From NCBI RefSeq assembly GCF_036488675.1, contig NZ_CP133148.1, positions 3,421,001 through 3,485,000 on the forward strand: DNA of 64,000 nucleotides, given 5' to 3'. The stretch is from Sinorhizobium chiapasense (GTDB lineage Bacteria; Pseudomonadota; Alphaproteobacteria; Rhizobiales; Rhizobiaceae). Every line of letters begins with the position of its first letter. Position 1 is the first letter of the stretch. A model generated the notes under the pieces. It had not been told where the DNA came from. It did no database searches and saw only the letters and a list, made by a program, of their open reading frames with translations. This document shows positions 50,840-59,205 of the stretch, one piece after another. The position numbers and the translations under genes are program-made.

Positions 50840-52090
50840 TCAGAATCTTTGAGGCGAGAAGGGTTGGATGTCGATGGCCGGCCTCTGGCCGGTCAAGAGA
50901 TCCGCGACGAGCCGGGCAGTCCCCGCCGATTGCGTCAGGCCGAGGTGACCGTGGCCGAAGGCGTAGATCACCTGCGGCGTGGCGCGGGCGCGGCCGACCG
51001 CCGGCAAGCTGTCGGGCAGTGACGGGCGGAAACCCATCCACTGCACGCCGCCTTCGCTTTTCAGCCCCGGCAGGAAGGCTTGCGCCTTCTTCAGCATGGC
51101 TTCTGCGCGCCGGAAGTTCGGCGGCAGCTTCAAGCCACCGAGTTCGACGGCGCCGCCGACCCGGATGCCGGTCGAAAGCCGCGTGACGACGAAGCCGTGG
51201 CCGCCGAAGGTGACCTGGGTGCGCAGGTCAAAGGCGTTCGAGGGAAGCGTTGTATTGTAGCCGCGCTCGGTTTCGAGCGGAATGCGCTCGCCAAGGGTGC
51301 GGGCGATACGGTGCGAGAAGGCGCCGGCCGAAAGTACCACGTGGCGCGCGCGCCGCGTCTTGCCGTCCGCCGCCGTCAGTTCGACCCCGCCCTCGACCGG
51401 TTTCAGTGCCGTGATCTCGGCGCGTTCGATCGCGCCGCCGCGGGCGCCGAAATGGTCCGCCAGCGCCAGTGTGTAGAGCTTCGGATCGGCGATCGAATAC
51501 CAGCCGGGCGTGAAGGTGCCGTGGGTGAAGCGCTGTGCGAGGCCGGGCTGGATCTCGCGCATGGCCGAAGCGTCGAGGTGGCGGAACTCGATGCCGTGCT
51601 CCGCCCGCGCCTTCCAGCCGGGCAGCGAAGCCTTCAGTTCGGCCTCGCCTTCATAGACCTGAAGATTGCCTTCCTTGCGCAGCATCGGCAAGGTTCCGGT
51701 CGCCGCAAGGAAGGGCTCCAGCTCTGCCTTTGACAAGTCCATCATTGCCGTTTGTGCTGCCGTCGAATGCGCCACCCGCTTCGGCGAGCAGGCGCGCCAG
51801 AAGCGGAACATCCACGGTGCGATCTGTGCGGCGTAGGTGGGCGGAACGGTCAGCGGCCCGAGCGGGTCGAGCAACCACTTCGGTGCCTTCTTGAGGATAC
51901 CGGGCGAGGCGAGCGGCAGGATGTCAGTGAAGGCAAAAGCCCCGGCGTTGCCCGCCGAGGCGCCGGCAGCGGGGCCTTCCTGATCGACCACGGTGACCGA
52001 TAGGCCCCGTGCCTGGGCCGCGATTGCGGCGGAAAGGCCGACAACGCCGGCGCCGATTACAATCACGTCAGGGTGAGCTGCATCCTTCAT
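50840..52090 (-). CDS. hypO: cis-4-hydroxy-D-proline dehydrogenase (FAD)
   Basis: 416-residue DAO-family flavoprotein. FAD motif VIVIGAGVVGLSAAIAAQAR at the N-terminus, and the C-terminal GWMGxRPSLPD-type motif WMGFRPSLPDSLPAVGR with GHGHLGLTQSAGTA. As in S. meliloti it oxidises cis-4-hydroxy-D-proline to pyrroline-4-hydroxy-2-carboxylate, and D-proline to pyrroline-2-carboxylate. It starts 7 bases after hypQ and is followed by hypRE. Confidence 0.9.
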   Translation of the reverse strand: MKDAAHPDVIVIGAGVVGLSAAIAAQARGLSVTVVDQEGPAAGASAGNAGAFAFTDILPLASPGILKKAPKWLLDPLGPLTVPPTYAAQIAPWMFRFWRACSPKRVAHSTAAQTAMMDLSKAELEPFLAATGTLPMLRKEGNLQVYEGEAELKASLPGWKARAEHGIEFRHLDASAMREIQPGLAQRFTHGTFTPGWYSIADPKLYTLALADHFGARGGAIERAEITALKPVEGGVELTAADGKTRRARHVVLSAGAFSHRIARTLGERIPLETERGYNTTLPSNAFDLRTQVTFGGHGFVVTRLSTGIRVGGAVELGGLKLPPNFRRAEAMLKKAQAFLPGLKSEGGVQWMGFRPSLPDSLPAVGRARATPQVIYAFGHGHLGLTQSAGTARLVADLLTGQRPAIDIQPFSPQRF

Positions 52091-52097
52091 GATCGCC

Positions 52098-52820
52098 TCA
52101 GTGCGTCGCTGCCAGGAACTTCTGCAGTTCGGGATCCTTCGGAGCGCCGAAGAGCGCTTCCGGCGGCGCGATCTCTGCCATCACGCCCTTGTGGAAAAAA
52201 GCCACCCGGTCGGAAACCTCGCGGGCGAACTTCATCTCGTGCGTGACGCAGATCATCGTCATGCCCTCGGAGGCGAGCATGCGCAGCGTGTCCAGCACTT
52301 CGCCGACGAGCTGGGGATCGAGCGCCGAGGTCACTTCGTCGAAGAGCATGTATTCCGGCGACATGGCGAGCGCGCGGGCGATTGCCATGCGCTGCTGCTG
52401 ACCGCCTGACATGCGGGTCGGGTAGACCGAGAGCTTCTCGCCGAGGCCGACATGGGTGAGCTGCTTGACGGCAATCTCCTCAGCCTTCTCCTTGGAAAGA
52501 CCGAGCACCTTGCGCGGTGCCAGCATGACGTTTTCAAGCACGGTGAGGTGTGGGAAGGCGTTCCACTGCTGAAAGACGATGCCGACCTTGCGGCGCAGCT
52601 TGTTGAGGTCGGTCGTCTTGGCGTGGACCTCGGTGCCGTCGACCACAATGCGGCCCGCATCGATCGGCTCGAGGCCGTTGATGCAGGTGAGCAGCGTCGA
52701 CTTGCCGGAGCCGGAGCCGCCGATGACCGTCACGACTTCACGCTTCTCGACGGTGAGGTCGATGCCTTTGAGAACCTCCAGCGAACCGAAGGATTTGCGG
52801 ACGTTTTGGATCTCAATCAT
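52098..52820 (-). CDS. hypQ: Hydroxyproline ABC transporter, ATP-binding protein
   Basis: 240-residue ATPase of the polar amino acid importer type: Walker A GGSGSGKST, signature MSGGQQQRMAIARALA, Walker B YMLFDEVTSALDP and switch His in VTHEM. Start ATG 52820 (MIEIQNVRKSFG) overlaps the end of the permease gene by 8 bases. Energises HypMNPQ uptake of trans-4-hydroxy-L-proline and D-proline. The P/Q letters follow gene order and could be swapped with the permeases. Confidence 0.88.
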   Translation of the reverse strand: MIEIQNVRKSFGSLEVLKGIDLTVEKREVVTVIGGSGSGKSTLLTCINGLEPIDAGRIVVDGTEVHAKTTDLNKLRRKVGIVFQQWNAFPHLTVLENVMLAPRKVLGLSKEKAEEIAVKQLTHVGLGEKLSVYPTRMSGGQQQRMAIARALAMSPEYMLFDEVTSALDPQLVGEVLDTLRMLASEGMTMICVTHEMKFAREVSDRVAFFHKGVMAEIAPPEALFGAPKDPELQKFLAATH

Positions 52821-53463
52821 TGGACCACCGTTTTTCAAGATAACCGCCAAGCCGGGCGATTGGGAAGCTGATGAGGAAGTAGATGGCACCGCAGATCATG
52901 AGGATGAGGAGCGGTTCCTGCAGGCGGGTGACGAGCACCTGCGAGGCGCGCAGCAGTTCGATCAGGCCGAGCCAGAGCACGAGCGCTGAGTCCTTCATGA
53001 CACCCAGCGTCAGTCCGATCCAGGACGGCAGCGAAACGCGGGTGGCGAGCGGTGCCACGATGTAGCGCATGTCCTGCCACCACGTCATGCCGAGTGAGCG
53101 GGCGGCGCGCCGTGTCGTCGGAGGCACCGAGGCGATGCCGCCGCGCACGATCTCGGTGCAATAGGCGGCCGTATAGAGCGACAGCACCACGCAGGACGTC
53201 GTGAACGGAGGCCAGCCGAGCTTGGCGATTGACTGGAACGCGTTGCCGAGGACCAACTGGATCAGCAGGGGCACCGAGCGGAAGACGTCGAGCACGAAGG
53301 TGAGCGGTACCGACCAATAGGCGCCGATCTGGTTGCGCACGACGCCGAAGATGACACCGAGTACGGTGCCGGCCGCGACCGAGACGGCGGTGACCGCGAG
53401 CGTCATCAACGCACCCTGTGCGAGAAAGCCGAGGTCACTTATGGTGAGGGCGGTATTGAACAT
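52813..53463 (-). CDS. hypP: Hydroxyproline ABC transporter, permease
   Basis: 216-residue His/Glu/Gln/Arg-type amino acid permease with about five membrane segments (ALMTLAVTAVSVAAGTVLGV, LTLGVMKDSALVLWLGLIEL) and the EAA-type motif SVPPTTRRAARSLGMTWWQD. It starts 12 bases after the first permease gene ends and overlaps the ATPase gene. Forms the membrane channel with the preceding permease. Confidence 0.88.
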   Translation of the reverse strand: MFNTALTISDLGFLAQGALMTLAVTAVSVAAGTVLGVIFGVVRNQIGAYWSVPLTFVLDVFRSVPLLIQLVLGNAFQSIAKLGWPPFTTSCVVLSLYTAAYCTEIVRGGIASVPPTTRRAARSLGMTWWQDMRYIVAPLATRVSLPSWIGLTLGVMKDSALVLWLGLIELLRASQVLVTRLQEPLLILMICGAIYFLISFPIARLGGYLEKRWSND

Positions 53464-53475
53464 CTCTCACCTCTC

Positions 53476-54141
53476 TCAGTAGCGGAACAGGCGCGACGCG
53501 AGCGCACGCGCCGCCAGCGTCACGGCCTTGGCGATGACGTAGTAGATTACCGCGGCAATGGCGAAGAACTCGAAGGTGCGGAACGACCGCGCGTTCAGCT
53601 CCTGGGTGACGCCGGCGAGATCGGAATTCATGCCGACGGTGACGCCGAGGGACGTCATCAGGATCGCCCAGACCATCTGGTTGGTGGCGGGCAGGAATGC
53701 AACACGCAGCATCTGCGGCAGGACGATGTAGCGGAAGGCCTGCACCGGGGTCATCCCGAGCGAGCGACTGGCGCGCGTCTGGGTGTCCGGAATGGCCTTG
53801 AGCGCCCCGCGGAAATTCTCGGCAAGGTAGCCGGCATTGTTGAAGGCGATCCCGACGAGCAGCGCCGTATAGGGGCTCAGATGGATGCCGAAATTGCCGA
53901 GGCCGAAATGGGCCATATAGATCTGGAACAGCGCCGGGGTGTTGCGGGCGATCTCGACCCAGGTGGTGGCAATGCCACCGAGGACGCGGTTCCCCGACAG
54001 CCGGCAGGCCGTCAGCGCGAGCGCGAGTGCGAGGCCGATGACCATCGACAGCAGCGCCACCTGCAAGGTGATCAGCGCTCCGTCGAGCATCTGCGGCAGG
54101 GCCTTCAGTGCCTGGTTCCAATGGAAGGTATAACTGAACAT
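53476..54141 (-). CDS. hypN: Hydroxyproline ABC transporter, permease
   Basis: 221-residue amino acid permease. Membrane segments include TLQVALLSMVIGLALALALT and VAFLPATNQMVWAILMTSLG; the EAA-type motif is IPDTQTRASRSLGMTPVQAF. Second gene of the transporter block, separated from the binding-protein gene by a family A repeat, which may set the ratio of binding protein to membrane proteins. Confidence 0.88.
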   Translation of the reverse strand: MFSYTFHWNQALKALPQMLDGALITLQVALLSMVIGLALALALTACRLSGNRVLGGIATTWVEIARNTPALFQIYMAHFGLGNFGIHLSPYTALLVGIAFNNAGYLAENFRGALKAIPDTQTRASRSLGMTPVQAFRYIVLPQMLRVAFLPATNQMVWAILMTSLGVTVGMNSDLAGVTQELNARSFRTFEFFAIAAVIYYVIAKAVTLAARALASRLFRY

Positions 54142-54181
54142 TTTTCGTCTCGCCTTTTCGGAAACGAATAGCGGCGCGAGG

Positions 54182-54287
54182 CTACAGCGCCGCGCGTCTT
54201 ATGAGACGCGCAAAGGACGCTGTAGCACTTTGAATTGCTGCATGTTTTTTCCTTAAATCGACTACGATTTAAGGAAACATGCAGTAG
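54182..54287. repeat. Palindromic element, family A, between hypM and hypN
   Basis: CTACAGCGCCGCGCGTCTTA...GACGCTGTAG, linker CACTTTGAATTG, then CTGCATG(T)nCCTTAAATCG against CGATTTAAGGAAACATGCAG. The best preserved copy in the window. Its place after the binding-protein gene suits a role in mRNA stability or partial termination. Confidence 0.82.
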
Positions 54288-54314
54288 GCCCCGCGCCGCC
54301 AGAGAAGCGGCTGA

Positions 54315-55121
54315 TCAGCGATAGACGCCGTTGACCGTCAACTCCGGCATTTCGCCGCCAACCCACTTTTCGTAGAGCTCCTTGTAGCGGCCGGTACGAA
54401 CCTGCTGATTGATGAACAGGTTGAGGTAGTTGATGAGGCCGTATTCCTCGCGGTTGGTGAAGAGCGCCACGTAGTCGGTGTCGAACGGCGCCTTGCCAAC
54501 CACCGAAATGCCGGGGAACTTGCCGGTCTTCACATTGGCCTGTGCGACGGTCGAGGTCGACACGGTCGCATCGATCTGCCCCTGGCTCAGCGCAAGGAAG
54601 ACGTCAGCCTGCGTCTGGTACGGGCGGAACTCGCCGGCGCCCCAGGCCTTGACCTGGTTTTCCAGCGCGATCGCTTCGAACGTGCCTGCCGTGGCACCGA
54701 CGACCTTGCCCTTCATGTCTTCGAAGGACTTGATGCCCGACTTGTCGTTGGAGGTAACGGCCATTTCGAAGGCGAAGTACGGCATCGTCATGCCCACGGT
54801 CTTGGCGCGCTCCAGCGTGTCCGAGGTCGAGGCGACGCCGACGTCAACACGACCCGACATGAGGGCAGGAATGCGCTCCGGGAACGGCGTTTCCACGATC
54901 TCTGCCGTTACGCCAAGTGCCTTGGCAAGGTCGTTGCAATAGTCGACATCGAAGCCGATCGGATTGTTGTTCTCGTCGCGAGAACCCATCGGCGGGAAGT
55001 CGAGCACAACTGCACAGCGAAGCGTGCCCGAACCAATGATGTCATCGAGTTTGTCGGCATGGGCCGGGCTGGTCAGAGCTGTGGCCGCAACGAGGCCGAA
55101 CGCGAGCACCGAGGTCTTCAT
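54315..55121 (-). CDS. hypM: Hydroxyproline ABC transporter, periplasmic binding protein
   Basis: 268 residues. A cleavable signal peptide (VLAFGLVAATALTSPAHA) precedes a SBP-3 fold: LRCAVVLDFPPMGSRDENNN, PIGFDVDYCNDLAKALG, and MSGRVDVGVASTSDTLERAK. ATG 55121 (MKTSVLAF) follows AGAGAGA. Captures hydroxyproline in the periplasm for HypNPQ. First gene of the long operon running to 47089. A candidate HypR site lies about 80 bases upstream. Confidence 0.9.
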   Translation of the reverse strand: MKTSVLAFGLVAATALTSPAHADKLDDIIGSGTLRCAVVLDFPPMGSRDENNNPIGFDVDYCNDLAKALGVTAEIVETPFPERIPALMSGRVDVGVASTSDTLERAKTVGMTMPYFAFEMAVTSNDKSGIKSFEDMKGKVVGATAGTFEAIALENQVKAWGAGEFRPYQTQADVFLALSQGQIDATVSTSTVAQANVKTGKFPGISVVGKAPFDTDYVALFTNREEYGLINYLNLFINQQVRTGRYKELYEKWVGGEMPELTVNGVYR

Positions 55122-55202
55122 TATCTCTCTCCCTGGAATGGTGTGCCGTCTTACGGCGCGCGCACTATTCCGCATCGGAGACGACAAATCAATCCAAAAA
55201 AT

Positions 55203-55217
55203 ACAAGTAAAATACAA
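55203..55217. promoter_or_regulatory. Candidate HypR site upstream of hypM
   Basis: ACAAGTAAAATACAA. Its reverse complement TTGTATTTTACTTGT occurs exactly at 59169-59183 in front of hypD. A 15-base identity in two hyp promoters is unlikely by chance and points to a shared operator. Confidence 0.6.
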
Positions 55218-55252
55218 AAAGTATATAGGCAGATACCTGGACGCAATTAAAG

Positions 55253-55278
55253 GGAGCTTTCCCTTGTGGAAAAGCTCC
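55253..55278. terminator. Terminator-like hairpin downstream of hypH
   Basis: GGAGCTTT (55253-55260) pairs with AAAGCTCC (55271-55278), with TTTTATT on the plus side and, on the minus strand, CTTTAATT after the stem. It separates hypH from the hypM promoter. Confidence 0.65.
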
Positions 55279-55303
55279 TTTTATTGCCCGCACGCCGTTT
55301 GCG

Positions 55304-56821
55304 TCAGCCGAGGAAATCCTCCGGCAGCAGGCCTTCCGGCATGTTCTGATAGGCCACCGGTCGCAGGAAACGTCGAATCGACAGCGTGCCGACGCTGGTC
55401 GCTCCGAAATTGGTGGAGGCCGGATAGGGTCCGCCATGCACCATCGAATCGACCACTTCGACCCCGGTCGGGAAGCCGTTGACCAGCACCCGCCCCGCCT
55501 TCCGCTCGAGTACCGGGCGCAGGCGCCGGGCCGCGTCCAGGTCGGCGGAATCCATGTGGATGGTCGCGGTCAGTTGTCCCTCGAACCCGCGCGCGAGTTG
55601 CTCCATCTCGTCGAGCGAGCCCACCCGGACCACGAGACCGAGCGGTCCGAAGACCTCCTCGCCGAGCGCATGATCCGAGAGGAACTGCGCCCCGGTCGTC
55701 TCGAAGAGGTTGGGCGAGGCAGTGCGATCGGACGACGGGGTGACGAGCAGCGGCTTGACGGCGTTGCGGCTGGCAAAGCGCGCCTGCCCGTCATGATAAG
55801 CTTTCGCGATGCCGTCGGTCAGCATCGTCTGCGGCGCGACCTTGGCGAGCGCCTCTACGGTGGCGGCCGTGAAGCGGTCTGCGGCAGCGCCATCGACGAG
55901 GACGGCGATGCCGGGATTGGTGCAGAACTGCCCGGCGCCCATGGTCAGCGAACCGGCCCAGCCTTGGCCGAGCGCCTCCGCCCGGCTGTTCAGCGCTTCC
56001 GGCAGCAGGAACATCGGGTTAACCGAGCCGAGTTCGCCGAAGAACGGGATCGGTTCGGGCCGTGCGGCGCAGAGATCGAAGAGCGCACGGCCACCGGCCA
56101 GCGAACCGGTGAAGCCGACAGCCTTGATCATTGGATGCTGCACCACGGCGTGGCCGACTTCACGGCTACCGCCCTGGATCAGCGAGAACACGCCGGGATG
56201 GACGCCGGTCTTGCGGATCGCTGCTTCGACGGCTTGGGCGACGATTTCACCGGTGCCGGGATGCGCCGAATGGCCCTTCACGACCACCGGGCAGCCTGCG
56301 GCAAGCGCCGCGGCGGTGTCGCCGCCGGCTGTCGAGAAGGCGAGCGGGAAATTCGAGGCGCCGAAGACGGCGACCGGACCGATCGGCCGCTGGATGAGCC
56401 GTATCTCCGGACGCGGCGCCGGCTGGCGGTCGGGCATCGCCGCGTCGAAGCGGCGGTCCAGGTGCTCGCCCTTCTCGATGTGGTCGGCGAACAACCGGAG
56501 TTGCCCCGTCGTGCGGCCGCGCTCACCCTGCAGCCGCGCCTCGGGCAGGCCGGTCTCCTGGCTGCCGATCTCGGTGATGGCATCGGCACGGGCTTCGATC
56601 TCATCCGCAATGGCGCGCAGGAAGGCCGCGCGCTCGGCACGCGAGGAATAGCCAAAGCTCCAGAAGGCCTCCTCGGCCGCCTCGCAGGCGCGGTTCACCA
56701 GTTCGACGGTGCCCATGGCAAAATGATGCACCGGGCCGTGGGCCGGGGCGGAGGCGAAGGTACCCGCCCCATCGAGCCATTCGCCGGCGACGAGGTGTTT
56801 TCCTTTTGGGGTAAAAACCAT
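55304..56821 (-). CDS. hypH: 2-oxoglutarate semialdehyde dehydrogenase
   Basis: 505-residue aldehyde dehydrogenase. Catalytic C300 in MGAGQFCTNPG and E263 in FFGELGSVNP; the cofactor-binding VAVFGASNFPLAFSTAGGDT and FTGSLAGGRAL are present. Oxidises 2-oxoglutarate semialdehyde to 2-oxoglutarate, the last step of the hydroxyproline pathway. ATG 56821 has AAGGAA 6 bases upstream. Divergent from hypS, with candidate regulator sites in between. Confidence 0.92.
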   Translation of the reverse strand: MVFTPKGKHLVAGEWLDGAGTFASAPAHGPVHHFAMGTVELVNRACEAAEEAFWSFGYSSRAERAAFLRAIADEIEARADAITEIGSQETGLPEARLQGERGRTTGQLRLFADHIEKGEHLDRRFDAAMPDRQPAPRPEIRLIQRPIGPVAVFGASNFPLAFSTAGGDTAAALAAGCPVVVKGHSAHPGTGEIVAQAVEAAIRKTGVHPGVFSLIQGGSREVGHAVVQHPMIKAVGFTGSLAGGRALFDLCAARPEPIPFFGELGSVNPMFLLPEALNSRAEALGQGWAGSLTMGAGQFCTNPGIAVLVDGAAADRFTAATVEALAKVAPQTMLTDGIAKAYHDGQARFASRNAVKPLLVTPSSDRTASPNLFETTGAQFLSDHALGEEVFGPLGLVVRVGSLDEMEQLARGFEGQLTATIHMDSADLDAARRLRPVLERKAGRVLVNGFPTGVEVVDSMVHGGPYPASTNFGATSVGTLSIRRFLRPVAYQNMPEGLLPEDFLG

Positions 56822-56883
56822 CTGACGTTCCTTTCTCATAAAATCGGGCGCTTCGGCAAATATCACCCCCGCGAACGAATTGC

Positions 56884-56915
56884 ACTTGTCGAAACTTTGT
56901 ATACTGTTTGTATGC
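56884..56915. promoter_or_regulatory. Candidate HypR sites between hypH and hypS
   Basis: ACTTGTCGA (56884-56892) matches ACTTGTCGA in front of hypD (59178-59186). It is followed by TTGTATAC (56897-56904) and TTGTATGC (56908-56915), related to the TTGTAT half of the hypM/hypD motif. Confidence 0.5.
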
Positions 56916-56955
56916 ATGACATCAACCGCCGCCGGCGGTAGCGACAAGAGGCAAT

Positions 56956-57996
56956 ATGATGAGTGAGACCACAACCCTTTCGATCAGTGCGCTGCACGAG
57001 TGCGTCGAGACGATCTTCCGCAAGGCGGGGCTCAACAGCGTTCAGGCCGGGGCGCTTGCTCGCGTAATCGTCGCCGGCGAGCGCGACGCCTGCAAATCGC
57101 ACGGTATCTATCGCATCGAAGGGGCCCTGCGGACGGTGAAGGCGGGCAAGGTGAAACCGGAAGCCGTGCCGGAACTCGAACTGCGGGAGGGCTCGGCGAT
57201 CGTCAAGGCGAACGCCAGGGGCGGATTTGCCAATCCGGCCTTCGAGCTCGGTCTGCCGGCCCTGGCCGCACGCGCCCGGGCGCTCGGCCTCGCCGCACTC
57301 GTCATCAATGATTGCACGCATTTCTCCGCGCTTTGGCCTGAAGTCGAAGCACTGACGGGAGAGGGGCTCGCCGGTCTCGTCATGTGCCCGAGCTATTCGA
57401 CCGTGGCGCCCACCGGCGGCAACAAGCCGCTCATCGGCACCAATCCCTTCGCCTTCGGCTGGCCGCGCGAAGGCAAGCCGCCTTACGTCTTCGACTTCGC
57501 GACCTCAGTAGCAGCGCGCGGCGAGATCGAGTTGCACCGGCGGGCGGGACAACCCTTGCCGGAGGGTTGGGCGATCGATGCGGAAGGCAGGGCTACGACC
57601 GATCCTGAAGCCGCGCTGGCCGGGGCCATGTTGCCGTTCGGCGGCCACAAGGGCTCGGCGATCGGAACGATGATCGAGCTTCTCGCGGGCATCATGATCG
57701 GCGACCTCACGAGTCCCGAAGTGCTTGATTACCTCGGCACGACCACCTTGGCGCCGTTCCACGGCGAACTCATCATCGCCTTCTCGCCGGAGGCCTTTGC
57801 GGCCGGACGACCGGGCAATCCCTTTGCCCGCGCGGAGGTTCTGTTCGACGCGATCGTCGGCCAGGGGGCCCGCCTTCCCTCGCAGCGGCGCTTCGTGGCG
57901 CGCGCCAGGTCCGAGGCAGAGGGTGTCGTCCTGACACAGGCCGAGATCGACCAGCTCGACCGGCTCCTCGCCCTTGGCTTGGACGCCGTCGCATAA
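56956..57996 (+). CDS. hypS: Pyrroline-2-carboxylate reductase (malate/lactate dehydrogenase family)
   Basis: 346 residues of the type-2 malate/L-lactate dehydrogenase family: GERDACKSHGIYRIEGALRT (conserved SHG), NDCTHFSALWPEVEAL, GTNPFAFGWPREGKPPYVFD and the FGGHKGSAIGTMIELLAG core. In S. meliloti HypS reduces pyrroline-2-carboxylate to L-proline with NADPH, allowing D-proline use; here it could also take the product of the 3-hydroxyproline dehydratases. A second ATG three bases after 56956 is possible. It converges on hypD. Confidence 0.88.
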   Translation: MMSETTTLSISALHECVETIFRKAGLNSVQAGALARVIVAGERDACKSHGIYRIEGALRTVKAGKVKPEAVPELELREGSAIVKANARGGFANPAFELGLPALAARARALGLAALVINDCTHFSALWPEVEALTGEGLAGLVMCPSYSTVAPTGGNKPLIGTNPFAFGWPREGKPPYVFDFATSVAARGEIELHRRAGQPLPEGWAIDAEGRATTDPEAALAGAMLPFGGHKGSAIGTMIELLAGIMIGDLTSPEVLDYLGTTTLAPFHGELIIAFSPEAFAAGRPGNPFARAEVLFDAIVGQGARLPSQRRFVARARSEAEGVVLTQAEIDQLDRLLALGLDAVA

Positions 57997-58069
57997 GATG
58001 GGCGCCTGCACCTCTTGAGCCGTGGTCTCAGGCATGCTCGGACCATCAAATTGAGGCGGTCAAACGAAA

Positions 58070-58104
58070 AGGCCCTCCGATCGGAGGGCCTCTTGTTTTG
58101 TGGG
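58070..58104. terminator. Bidirectional terminator between hypS and hypD
   Basis: A perfect palindrome built on AGGCCCTCCGA and its complement (58070-58091), flanked by TCTTGTTTT on one side and, on the other strand, TTTTCGTTTG. It sits between the ends of convergent genes. Confidence 0.85.
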
Positions 58105-58116
58105 CCGATGCGGCGA

Positions 58117-59079
58117 TCAGGCTTTGTACTTCTGTACGGCGCCCGGAAGCTTGCTCCACTCGGCATACCAGGTCTTGAAGAGCTTGAACTGCGCCTCGAC
58201 ATACCCGCGCTGGCTTTCAGACAGCGCATCGGTTTCGTTGAAGTGCAGCGTGTATTCCTTGTCGCCGTTCAGCACCATCATGTGCTTGAAGTAGAGAACC
58301 AGATCCGGGCCCTCGTCGAAGGAGGAAAGCACGGCGAGCGCCTGCTCCAGTTCCAGCGCGCGCTGGCGTGCCTCGACATCGCCCTCGGCGGCTGCCCGCG
58401 ACAGGTTGCACATATGGATGACTTCCTTCGGCAGCACGCAGCCGATGCCGGTGATGGCGCCGGTTGCGCCGCAGTTGACGAAGCCGTGGAACACGGCGGT
58501 ATCGACGCCGACCATCAGCGAGACGCCGTCGTCACGGCTGGTAATGTTCTCGGCCGCATAGCGCATGTCGGCGGCGCCGCCGAATTCCTTGAAACCGACG
58601 AGGTTCGGATGCTCGGCGCGCAATGCGAAGAACAGGTCGGCGCGGGTGGCGAAGCCATAATAGGGGCTGTTGTAGATAACCGCCGGCAAATCCGGAGCGG
58701 CCGAAAGAATGGCCTTGAAGTGGTTCTTCTGGGCGGCGATGACCGAGCCACGCGAAAGCACGCGCGGGATGACCATCAGGCCCTTCGCACCGACCTTCTG
58801 GGCGTGGGCCGTATGGGCGACGGCGGAAGCGGTGTTGACGGCGCCGGTGCCGACGATGACCGGGATGCCGGCCTTGACCAGACGCTCGACGCCTTCCATG
58901 CGCTGTGCGTCGGTCAGAAGCGGCCAGTCACCCATCGATCCGCAATAGACGACGGCGGACATGCCCTCGGCGATCAGCTCCTTGCCCTTGCGCACGAGGG
59001 CATCGAAATCGGGGGTGCGGTCGTCCTTGCAGGGGGTCATCAGCGCGGGGATGACGCCGGAGAAAATCGTTGCCTTCAT
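58117..59079 (-). CDS. hypD: Pyrroline-4-hydroxy-2-carboxylate deaminase
   Basis: 320-residue TIM-barrel enzyme of the DapA/N-acetylneuraminate lyase family. The Schiff-base lysine is K164 in LVGFKEFGG, and the catalytic Tyr lies in IYNSPYYGF; the GSMGDWPLLT loop is present. It deaminates pyrroline-4-hydroxy-2-carboxylate to 2-oxoglutarate semialdehyde, feeding HypH. Separate transcription unit on the minus strand, with a candidate HypR site about 100 bases upstream. Confidence 0.9.
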   Translation of the reverse strand: MKATIFSGVIPALMTPCKDDRTPDFDALVRKGKELIAEGMSAVVYCGSMGDWPLLTDAQRMEGVERLVKAGIPVIVGTGAVNTASAVAHTAHAQKVGAKGLMVIPRVLSRGSVIAAQKNHFKAILSAAPDLPAVIYNSPYYGFATRADLFFALRAEHPNLVGFKEFGGAADMRYAAENITSRDDGVSLMVGVDTAVFHGFVNCGATGAITGIGCVLPKEVIHMCNLSRAAAEGDVEARQRALELEQALAVLSSFDEGPDLVLYFKHMMVLNGDKEYTLHFNETDALSESQRGYVEAQFKLFKTWYAEWSKLPGAVQKYKA

Positions 59080-59168
59080 TTGAAACTCCTCATGGCTTGT
59101 CGCGGGGACACGTGCGTGCGCGCCGTCATTGGCGCCGCTTCCCTGCCTTTGAAGCGGACAATAGCGTC

Positions 59169-59188
59169 TTGTATTTTACTTGTCGACA
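59169..59188. promoter_or_regulatory. Candidate HypR site upstream of hypD
   Basis: TTGTATTTTACTTGT (59169-59183), identical to the reverse complement of the site before hypM, runs into TTGTCGACA (59180-59188). The latter matches the palindrome TTGTCGACAA just upstream of hypR. Confidence 0.6.
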
Positions 59189-59205
59189 TGAAAAATACAG
59201 GATCG

